Made by a program: the position numbers and the translations under genes. A DNA stretch of 38,157 bases from Acidobacteriota bacterium (GTDB lineage Bacteria > Acidobacteriota > UBA6911): positions 1 to 38,157 of the forward strand of contig JAAYAM010000081.1 of NCBI GenBank assembly GCA_012719355.1, given 5' to 3'. The notes below the pieces were generated by a model. It ran no database searches, was not told the origin of the DNA, and saw only the letters and a list, made by a program, of their open reading frames with translations. Positions 33,129 to 38,157 of this stretch are shown here, piece after piece. Numbering within the stretch: position 1 is the stretch's first letter; each line of letters begins with the position of its first letter.

Positions 33129-33434
33129 ATGTGCCAATCACAGGAGGAATTCGATGCGTCCGTCCTGAATCCGTCGGGAGTGGAAATCCGTCTTCCGTTC
33201 TGGGCGTTCAGGCGGCTTAAGAAATTGCATTTGCTCGAGAGAGACCGGGAAACCGGAAAACGCAGAATATGCGAACAGGTGTTTGAGCTGATCGAGCTCT
33301 GGGAACGACCGGAATTCAGGCCCTGCCGCTCCCTGCGGGCGTCGCTGCCGCGCGGGCCCGATCATGACAAGAACAAGAACCATGGCAATCCCTTTCTCAA
33401 AGTGCTCGGGCGTGACTGCTCCGGGCTCGCGTGA
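33129..33434 (+). CDS. Small hypothetical protein, first gene of lysis-like cluster
   Basis: The 101-residue basic protein has no recognisable family. Its N-terminus is helical (LPFWAFRRLKKLHLLERDRE) with a FELIELWERP segment; the C-terminus is Lys/Asn-rich. No membrane segment is seen. AAGGAG lies 10 bases before the ATG at 33129. The holin-like gene begins 9 nt after the stop, so the genes are probably co-transcribed. Length and context resemble small phage-derived genes, but there is no direct proof. Confidence 0.6.
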   Translation: MCQSQEEFDASVLNPSGVEIRLPFWAFRRLKKLHLLERDRETGKRRICEQVFELIELWERPEFRPCRSLRASLPRGPDHDKNKNHGNPFLKVLGRDCSGLA

Positions 33435-33443
33435 GGTAATCCT

Positions 33444-33737
33444 ATGGGCGATCTGTTGCCGGACAACATGGCTGGAATTGCGGCCGAGGTAGCGGTTCTC
33501 ATCGTCAGCGGCGTAGTGCTTCTGGATCGCGTGAAGAATGCCACGCGCCAGCTGACCACCCGAATGGCGGCGCTGGAGCAATGGCGCGGCGAGCACGCCT
33601 CGAGCATTCAGCCCCACACGGTGTGCATCCTGGAGGACCGTCGTAAGGTGGATGAACGGGAATGGCTCGAGAGGATCGAGCGGAAGATCGACCGACTCGA
33701 AGAACGCATCGATACCCTGGCCGAAAAAATACGCTAG
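33444..33737 (+). CDS. Small membrane protein with coiled coil, holin-like
   Basis: This 97-residue protein has one membrane helix (about 10-28; MAGIAAEVAVLIVSGVVLLDRV) followed by a charged coiled coil that runs to the end (REWLERIERKIDRLEERIDTLAEKIR). Such an N-terminal TM plus C-terminal coil resembles small holin/XhlA-like phage proteins in general shape, although those often place the TM at the C-terminus. GAGG precedes the ATG by seven bases. With a lysozyme-like gene downstream, a membrane-permeabilising or anchoring role is a reasonable guess only. Confidence 0.65.
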   Translation: MGDLLPDNMAGIAAEVAVLIVSGVVLLDRVKNATRQLTTRMAALEQWRGEHASSIQPHTVCILEDRRKVDEREWLERIERKIDRLEERIDTLAEKIR

Positions 33738-33749
33738 CCGGAAAACCAG

Positions 33750-33853
33750 GCGGAACATCAAGCGGAACACCCAGAGGAACACTTTACTATATGCACATAC
33801 AGGACTTACAGTTCAGAGCGAAACAGCCGGCGGAACACTCAGCGGAACACTAT
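33750..33853. repeat. Five copies of a 12-bp repeat (consensus GCGGAACACTCA)
   Basis: Three units are in tandem at 33750-33761, 33762-33773 and 33774-33785. Two more are in tandem at 33830-33841 and 33842-33853. All share the core GGAACA; units 2, 4 and 5 are identical over GCGGAACAC. The 44-base gap between the blocks has no repeat. The units are shorter than CRISPR repeats or typical plasmid iterons. They may be protein-binding sites or slippage products. Confidence 0.6.
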
Positions 33854-33887
33854 TAAAGAAGTTTTTAGATAAGTATTTAAAGAAGGT

Positions 33888-33935
33888 AAAAAAAAGACAC
33901 ACACCTTTGCCGGCTAACGCCGGCGTGTGCGTGTC
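33888..33935 (-). terminator. Strong hairpin with T-run on the minus strand
   Basis: An inner stem GCCGGC-TAAC-GCCGGC (33909-33924) is extended by GACACACAC (33896-33904) against GTGTGCGTGTC (33925-33935) with an internal bulge. The eight-base A-run just before it (33888-33895) makes this an intrinsic terminator for minus-strand transcription, although the flanking genes are on the plus strand. Confidence 0.5.
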
Positions 33936-34096
33936 GCTGAAAATTCTTTCCTAAGAATCTATCAACGACAAACGACAAAATCACTCGCTGCCCGAGGTGA
34001 AGGCGCTCAGTTCCGGTCGAGGATTAACCAGGCCGTTTGCGACGGATGCCTCGAACCATACCTCGCAGATTCAAGGCAGTAAGAAAAGCTCAGCAA

Positions 34097-34123
34097 ACGC
34101 CCTTCTTTCGCGAGGAAGGGCGT
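34097..34123 (+). promoter_or_regulatory. Leader hairpin upstream of the muramidase gene
   Basis: ACGCCCTTC (34097-34105) and GAAGGGCGT (34115-34123) form a perfect 9-bp stem with a 9-base loop, 50 bases ahead of the start codon. No U-tract follows, so an mRNA leader structure is more likely than a terminator. Confidence 0.4.
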
Positions 34124-34172
34124 GCCGTCGGCGGGCGAGCTTCGACTGATTTTGTTGGGAGGGAGAATCTGC

Positions 34173-34754
34173 ATGAAGGAAATTGGAATTTTGAGGCATA
34201 TCAGAACGGCTTACGGCGCGCTGATTGTTGAGGCCGCGTCCCGGCACCGGCACCGGCCGGAGGTGTTGGCCGGGATCCTGATGCGTGAGACACAAGGTGG
34301 TTTGTCTCCCCTGCTGGATCGGCCGGGTCCCGAAGGCCGTGGAGACCGCGATTCAAAGGGACGGTACCACGGCTACGGTCTGTGCCAGATCGACGACCGC
34401 TCTTTTCCGGAATTCTGCGCCGGTCCTGACTGGAAGGATGCCGGAAAGAATATTGCAATGGCCGCATGGGTGCTGGCACGCAAGCGTGCTTTCCTCGCCG
34501 CCAGAACGCTCGGACTCAAGCTCACCGACGAAGACCTGGAAAGAGCAGCGATCGCCGCATTCAACGCGGGTGAGGGACGCGTGCTGAAGGCCATACGGGA
34601 AAATCGCGATCCCGACTCATGCACCAGCCATAGCAACTATGCCGCTTCCGTCCTGCGCTATGCAAATCTGTATCTGAAGCTGAGGACGGACGCAAAGAAC
34701 AACGTTGTGTTCATGCGTCAAGTAATGCCCGCTCCCGCGCGGGCGTTAACGTAG
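34173..34754 (+). CDS. Lysozyme-like / SLT-type muramidase
   Basis: The 193-residue protein has the lysozyme-like transglycosylase fold. The catalytic Glu is in ILMRETQGGLSPLL, the glycine-rich GYGLCQIDDRSFPEF matches the substrate-cleft segment, AAFNAGEGRVLKAI matches the family AYNAG motif, and YAASVLRYANLYLKL forms the closing helix. It should cleave peptidoglycan between MurNAc and GlcNAc. There is no signal peptide, as in phage endolysins that rely on a holin, in keeping with the small TM gene upstream. The ATG at 34173 follows GGGAGGGAG; an extension to 34122 is rejected. A 10-bp inverted repeat (34723-34732 with 34739-34748) overlaps the 3' end and may act as terminator. Confidence 0.83.
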   Translation: MKEIGILRHIRTAYGALIVEAASRHRHRPEVLAGILMRETQGGLSPLLDRPGPEGRGDRDSKGRYHGYGLCQIDDRSFPEFCAGPDWKDAGKNIAMAAWVLARKRAFLAARTLGLKLTDEDLERAAIAAFNAGEGRVLKAIRENRDPDSCTSHSNYAASVLRYANLYLKLRTDAKNNVVFMRQVMPAPARALT

Positions 34755-34792
34755 CAGGAAGGCGTCCGTCAGGGGCTCCAGCCCTGCGAAGG

Positions 34793-34821
34793 TTGTTTAT
34801 CGGAACCTGATGAGGTATAAT
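34793..34821 (+). promoter_or_regulatory. Sigma70-type promoter of the candidate sRNA
   Basis: TTGTTT (34793-34798, four of six consensus bases), a 17-base spacer and a perfect TATAAT (34816-34821). Transcription would start at about 34828. This is the best consensus promoter I see in the window. Confidence 0.6.
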
Positions 34822-34827
34822 TCAGCT

Positions 34828-34901
34828 CTTGGTAGGGTTTTTGTAACACTCCGTCGTTCGAGGACGCTGCGACTCCTGAAGGGGGGACGCAGCTTTTTTT
34901 T
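34828..34901 (+). ncRNA. Candidate small RNA or terminated leader (about 74 nt)
   Basis: The segment from the predicted start site to the end of the T-run contains no start codon with a ribosome site. It begins with a loosely structured part (CTTGGTAGGGTTTTTGTAAC), then a small CGTC...GACG hairpin around 34851-34868, and ends with a GC-rich terminator stem. It matches no RNA family that I recognise. It may be a free sRNA, or an attenuated 5' leader of the zinc-ribbon gene starting 143 bases after the terminator. Confidence 0.45.
34866..34901 (+). terminator. Textbook intrinsic terminator
   Basis: GCTGCG (34866-34871) pairs with CGCAGC (34888-34893), with further CTCC/GGGG pairing inside, followed directly by eight T residues (34894-34901). 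It is the only plus-strand hairpin in the window with a proper U-tract. Confidence 0.8.
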
Positions 34902-35043
34902 GTGCCTGAAAAAGAGGCAGGACATCAGGGCTCCTCCAAAGCCCTCACCAGGGTTACCGAAGTCCAATTGGTATTCCGAACACAACAAGAAGTGATCTGG
35001 CGAGAGCTTTCTTGCGGAATGCCCGCGAAGGAGGATATGAACT

Positions 35044-35301
35044 ATGGCACGAGGCGAAGCATTTGTGACGTGTCCCGAATGCGGTGCGCAATCACGTGTT
35101 CCCGTCATGGCGCTGCAGCGCGACAACTATCACTGCTCCCGATGCGGCAACCGCATCCCGCTGACCAATGTCAGCATGCCGGGAGACAATCAGAATCGGC
35201 CGCCGTTTCGCAGCAGATCGAAAAGCCGGTTCCAGAGGCGGCGACGCGCCAAACCGACCGGGCGCACATCAACAAAAACCACCTCCTCCGCGTCTCGGTA
35301 G
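35044..35301 (+). CDS. Small zinc-ribbon protein with basic tail
   Basis: The 85-residue protein has an N-terminal zinc ribbon (about 8-40): CPEC and CSRC pairs separated by 20 residues, ending GNRIPL. The C-terminal half is rich in Arg, Lys and Ser (RSRSKSRFQRRRRAKPTGR), suggesting nucleic-acid binding. The family is not recognised. AAGGAGG lies about 10 bases before the ATG at 35044. An ATG six bases earlier is in another frame that shows no such pattern. It follows the candidate sRNA and may be controlled by that terminator. Confidence 0.72.
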   Translation: MARGEAFVTCPECGAQSRVPVMALQRDNYHCSRCGNRIPLTNVSMPGDNQNRPPFRSRSKSRFQRRRRAKPTGRTSTKTTSSASR

Positions 35302-35410
35302 GGACGCGCTGGAAATAGTCCGGCACGGAAACGGAAGTGCCGGGAACAGATCGAATTCAACGATCGAAAGTTTGAAGAGCCCTGATGTCCTGGAGAAAGG
35401 ACAAGAGCAA

Positions 35411-35734
35411 TTGACAGTTTTTTACCCTCGGTTGAGATATCTTGGAACGATTTCCGGACCGGAGCAATCTGAGTATGGTTTCCAGTTGGAAAACCAGGAC
35501 AAATCCCTGAGGCTAATCGTTGTGACAATCCCGAGCTTCGTTTTTCTGAGCAGGCAGCTGTTGGTCCAGGAAGCGCCGGATCTGTGTTATCAGAAGCTGA
35601 TGGCGTACCTCCGGGACGAGCCTGCCGGTCCGGCCGAAGATTACATTTCCATCAGCGATTCGGACATCGAACACTATCGCGACTCGCACGCGACAGGAAA
35701 GTCTCGGGGGAAAACGAAACAGCGGCAACTCTAG
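35411..35734 (+). CDS. Small hypothetical protein
   Basis: This protein of about 107 residues is of unknown family. It starts with a likely beta-rich part (FYPRLRYLGTISGPEQSEYGFQ, split by charged turns; RLIVVTIPSFVFLSRQLL) and ends with an acidic helix and basic tail. I chose the TTG at 35411 because GGAGAAAGGA lies just upstream. A TTG at 35372 is possible, and a start at 35168 would overlap the zinc-ribbon gene. Its last 83 bases overlap the convergent radical SAM gene. Whether it is expressed is uncertain. Confidence 0.5.
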   Translation: MTVFYPRLRYLGTISGPEQSEYGFQLENQDKSLRLIVVTIPSFVFLSRQLLVQEAPDLCYQKLMAYLRDEPAGPAEDYISISDSDIEHYRDSHATGKSRGKTKQRQL

Positions 35735-37397
35735 ATCTGTCGGGATACACAACGCGGCTTGTCGGTGGTTGCCGCATGATCGTGCCTTCCCTGTTCATCC
35801 GGCGGCTCTCACGGAGAGCCAGAAGGCGCACTGCCGCAGATTTCAACCGTTCGACCATCGTCATCGGGCCAAACGCCTCGTGGTACAGAGCCATGACTTC
35901 GCGGCACTTCTCGGCAGCCTGCGCGTTTGGCGAATATTTCAGAGTGCTGCCAAGCGCCGGCCGGAACCGCAGGGCATTCCGTCTCATCGAATCCAGTCGC
36001 AGCCGCATGAATGCATCCTGAGATCCATTTGTGCCGGCAACATAGCGAAGCGTCTTAGGGTCCCAGGACAAGCCTGATCTTTCCCTTTCCGCAATCCGGG
36101 CCTTCTCCTGCATGTATCCTCTGATTGCGGTTCGCGCCATGCCCAGGACGCCCGGTCCATGAGCGAGGTATTTCCTGATGAATGCGTCGCGCAGGTAACT
36201 GGCGGTTTCCTCGGGCGTGAAATGCGGGTGCCGAAACCATATTTCGTCCTGGCCGTGCTGCCGTTTCCAGGGAACGTCGGGAAGCAGCTTTCCGGCGGCG
36301 GCATACTCCCGGTACAGTTGTGTTCCCGGGACAGGTCCGAGTTCCATGAACTGGAGCAGGTCCGATTCCAGCCCTATGGCCCAGTCGATATCTTCGTGAA
36401 TCGTCTGTTTGTCATGATGTTCCAGGAACAGGATGGCGGAGGCGAGCACCGTAATTCCGTGATTCTGCAGATCGGCAATCAGGTTGTGGAGGTCGATCCC
36501 CCTGGTCTTTTCAAACAGATTTGCTTTGGATTCGACACCGAGCCACAGGAAATTCACTCCCAGACGGACAAGGAAATCGATTCCCAGCCTGGTGATGGTC
36601 TCTGCGGAAGAGAACGTGCTGAACGTGTACGCCTTTCCGTGCGTCTCCATTTCCTCGAGCAGCTGGCGTGCGCGATCGGGGTCCTTGCAGAAATTCTCGT
36701 CCATCAGGCCGAAATCAGCGGTGCCGAGCTTTTTCTCGGATCTGAGACAGGCCTGGAATATATCGCGGCCGGTTCGCAGAAACGGTGTGTACTGCCGGTC
36801 GAATTTGTGCGAGGTGGCGCAGAAACGGCAGGAATTCTGGCACCCGACCCCGGGGATAATGATCCCCGCTTTGCCGATAATGGGGGCGCCGTAGATGAAG
36901 GAGTTGATCGCGGAAGGGACAACGGGATGGCTGATGGGCTGATCTGTGTCTTCGCCGAAATATCTTCGCAGCCAGGAAATTCCTTCGCCATGGCAGATCT
37001 CATCGCACTCCACCAAATCCTTTAATTCGGGAATGGACGTGCCGTGCCCCCCGAGAATAATCCTGGTGCGGGGAGAACGGTGCCTTATGTATTCGGCCAT
37101 TCGCGCCGCCTTGACAACATTCGGGCCTATGAAGGAAATCCCGACGTGCGTGTAGGCCCCGGAGTCGATCTCCTTCGTGAATTCTTCCCACGAGGGGAAA
37201 TCCAGCACGGTTGCGGGAACGCTGATGTTCTCGGCCATCAGATAGAGGGCGAAACTGGGATTGTTGGATCTGGGCGAATGGATCCCCTGTTCGCGCGTCA
37301 CCTGGTTGTTCAGCAATTCCATCATGCACAGCGGCTCGGTCGTTTCGTCTTTGACTCCAAAGGGCTTGAACACCCCGCAAAGCAACAATCTTGTCAT
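35652..37397 (-). CDS. B12-binding-domain radical SAM protein
   Basis: The 581-residue protein has an N-terminal cobalamin-binding-like Rossmann domain (about 1-155; HVGISFIGPNVVKAARMAEY and RIILGGHGTS), then a radical SAM core with cluster motif CQNSCRFC near residue 188. A C-terminal helical part follows (ERSGLSWDPKTLRYVAG...). This is the BchE/methyltransferase-type class B layout, which commonly methylates unactivated carbons or modifies lipids and secondary metabolites. The usual DxHxxDxG B12 contact is not evident, so cobalamin binding is uncertain. The ATG at 37397 has GGA eight bases upstream. The last 60 or so residues look unconserved (Arg/Ser-rich) and overlap the convergent gene ending at 35734, so the original stop may have been lost. 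Confidence 0.88.
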   Translation of the reverse strand: MTRLLLCGVFKPFGVKDETTEPLCMMELLNNQVTREQGIHSPRSNNPSFALYLMAENISVPATVLDFPSWEEFTKEIDSGAYTHVGISFIGPNVVKAARMAEYIRHRSPRTRIILGGHGTSIPELKDLVECDEICHGEGISWLRRYFGEDTDQPISHPVVPSAINSFIYGAPIIGKAGIIIPGVGCQNSCRFCATSHKFDRQYTPFLRTGRDIFQACLRSEKKLGTADFGLMDENFCKDPDRARQLLEEMETHGKAYTFSTFSSAETITRLGIDFLVRLGVNFLWLGVESKANLFEKTRGIDLHNLIADLQNHGITVLASAILFLEHHDKQTIHEDIDWAIGLESDLLQFMELGPVPGTQLYREYAAAGKLLPDVPWKRQHGQDEIWFRHPHFTPEETASYLRDAFIRKYLAHGPGVLGMARTAIRGYMQEKARIAERERSGLSWDPKTLRYVAGTNGSQDAFMRLRLDSMRRNALRFRPALGSTLKYSPNAQAAEKCREVMALYHEAFGPMTMVERLKSAAVRLLALRESRRMNREGTIMRQPPTSRVVYPDRSRVAAVSFSPETFLSRASRDSVRCPNR

Positions 37398-37581
37398 GGG
37401 CAATTTCCATTATCGTTAGCAAGATGACTTGTTTTCACAGGCGAGGAATGCAGCGGAGCGGCAGAGGATTCCAAGACTGAAAAATCAGTCAACAAGGCGA
37501 CTAACTGTACGCGAATAACGCCCGTCGGGCAAGGCAATAACGAACGAATCAAAATAGGTATCTATCCCCGGGGACCGACAC

Positions 37582-37587
37582 TATAAT
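37582..37587 (+). promoter_or_regulatory. Perfect -10 hexamer upstream of the carboxylesterase gene
   Basis: TATAAT at 37582-37587 lies 37 bases ahead of the start codon in the 227-base divergent gap. No good -35 is present at 16-18 bases, so an activator may be needed. Confidence 0.35.
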
Positions 37588-37624
37588 GCTGATTATTTCA
37601 CCTCAGGCACGGAAGGAGAGAGAA

Positions 37625-38157
37625 ATGACCAGAAAAGTGGGAGACAATCGTCACCCGATAAACCGCAGGGAGTTCTTCAACTGGACCACCGGAACCGCAG
37701 CAGCAGTGGCGGTGGCGTATTCACTGCCATCTGTCTCATGCACGTCAAAGCGATCGACGCCCGTGACCGGCGATCCCATCGTCGAAACGTCGAACGGGAA
37801 AGTGCGCGGCTACACGGCCGATGGCGTGTGCACCTTCCGGGGGATTCGCTACGGAGCCTCGACTATTGGAAAGAACCGGTTTCTTCCTCCCCAAAAGCCG
37901 GATCCGTGGACAGGCGTTCGAGACGCCACCAGCTACGGCTACAGCGCGCCTCAAACCGATCCTTCGACGCGGGGCATCGCAGGCCCTGAAAGCACCATGA
38001 CGAGGATCCTGGGCGCATCCGATGGATTCCGCGCGGCACCGGCGGAAAGCGAGGATTGCCTTTTTCTGAATGTCTGGACGGCAGGTCTGGGCGCCGACAG
38101 AAAGCGGCCGGTAATGGTCTGGCTGCACGGCGGCGGCTATGCCATGGGAACCGCTTC
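37625..38157 (+). CDS. Type-B carboxylesterase with Tat-like signal (N-terminal part, runs off the window)
   Basis: This frame is open from the ATG at 37625 to the window end (177 codons). AAGGAG lies about eight bases upstream. A twin-arginine-type leader (INRREFFNWTTGTAAAVAVAY) is followed by a Ser/Cys-containing stretch (LPSVSC), perhaps a lipid-attachment or cleavage site. The mature part shows the carboxylesterase type-B blocks VETSNGKVRGYTADGVCTFRG (interrupted by variable residues), EDCLFLNVWTA, and the oxyanion-hole motif MVWLHGGGYAMG. The catalytic Ser-Glu-His would lie beyond the window. It should be an exported ester hydrolase of unknown substrate. Confidence 0.9.
   Translation, partial: MTRKVGDNRHPINRREFFNWTTGTAAAVAVAYSLPSVSCTSKRSTPVTGDPIVETSNGKVRGYTADGVCTFRGIRYGASTIGKNRFLPPQKPDPWTGVRDATSYGYSAPQTDPSTRGIAGPESTMTRILGASDGFRAAPAESEDCLFLNVWTAGLGADRKRPVMVWLHGGGYAMGTA

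Larger units (their letters stand above)
33738..34172. other. Non-coding spacer with repeats and hairpins before the muramidase gene
   Basis: These 435 bases contain no credible gene: the open frames crossing them lack ribosome sites, and one merely translates the 12-bp repeats. Three structured elements are present: five copies of a 12-bp repeat (33750-33853), a strong hairpin beside an A-run (33888-33935) and a second perfect hairpin (34097-34123). The middle part (about 33850-33900) is AT-rich compared with the flanks. Confidence 0.6.
34755..35043. other. Intergenic region holding a candidate sRNA gene and several hairpins
   Basis: These 289 bases between the muramidase and zinc-ribbon genes hold no protein gene that I can support. 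In order they hold a small hairpin (34770-34786), a good promoter, a short transcribed unit, an intrinsic terminator and two weaker stems (34903-34919; GGGCT...AGCCC near 34929-34945). Confidence 0.6.

Noticed and set aside
33750-33853. CRISPR-like array or plasmid iterons
   Set aside because: Units are only 12 bp, mostly tandem without spacers, and no cas or rep gene is nearby.
33652-33954. 100-codon plus-strand frame across the 12-bp repeats
   Set aside because: It starts inside the holin-like gene in another frame, has no ribosome site, and its repeat-derived RNTQRNT segment reflects the DNA repeat.
34902-35318. 138-codon frame overlapping the zinc-ribbon gene
   Set aside because: The competing frame at 35044 has two Cys pairs of a zinc ribbon and a good ribosome site; this one has neither and starts at the terminator T-run.

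Overview
The window is chromosomal bacterial DNA, moderately GC-rich by eye, with densely packed genes on both strands. Nearly every confident start has a clear Shine-Dalgarno sequence. The gene mix (paralogous HisKA_3 kinases with C-terminal receivers, a eukaryotic-type citrate synthase, ThyX, oxygen-independent HemN, an anaerobic-type Fe-S flavin oxidoreductase, a Tat-exported type-B carboxylesterase) best fits an uncultured Acidobacteriota. A deltaproteobacterial-type lineage (Myxococcota/Desulfobacterota) is the main alternative. No rRNA or taxonomic marker is present, so this is inference.

Layout. 1-2626: pentose-phosphate genes (tail of an unknown CDS, transaldolase, zwf). 2844-4870: three-gene operon of atypical SDR, secreted cupin and alpha/beta hydrolase. 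5308-17394: signalling and redox block with three related histidine kinases (5308, 11191, 15244). They are interleaved with a secreted protein of unknown function, an Old-Yellow-Enzyme/FadH-like reductase, a biotin-synthase-like radical SAM enzyme, a GYD protein and a phytoene-desaturase-like FAD enzyme. 17855-20238: ThyX, a cation diffusion facilitator and a universal stress protein. 20554-24838: tRNA-Ser(GGA), citrate synthase, a two-module M16 peptidase. 24909-28257: hemN-hemH and a membrane Rieske protein. 28358-32804: unknown proteins, a TonB-like protein with a coiled-coil partner, a 118-bp nested inverted-repeat element, and a VWA/P-loop-kinase overlapping pair. 33129-35734: the most accessory-looking stretch, with a small unknown protein, a holin-like protein, 12-bp repeats, hairpins, a lysozyme-like muramidase, a candidate free-standing sRNA and a basic-tailed zinc-ribbon protein. 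35652-38157: a B12-binding radical SAM enzyme and the start of a type-B carboxylesterase.

The items most worth a second look are: (i) the hybrid kinase at 5308, whose phospho-acceptor His is Asn while two nearby paralogues keep it; (ii) a promoter (TTGTTT-17-TATAAT) followed about 70 nt later by a textbook terminator, suggesting an undescribed sRNA at about 34828-34901; (iii) the lysis-like cassette with its repeat/hairpin-rich spacer; (iv) the MITE/REP-like element at 30973-31090. I see no CRISPR array, complete prophage, integrase or transposase.
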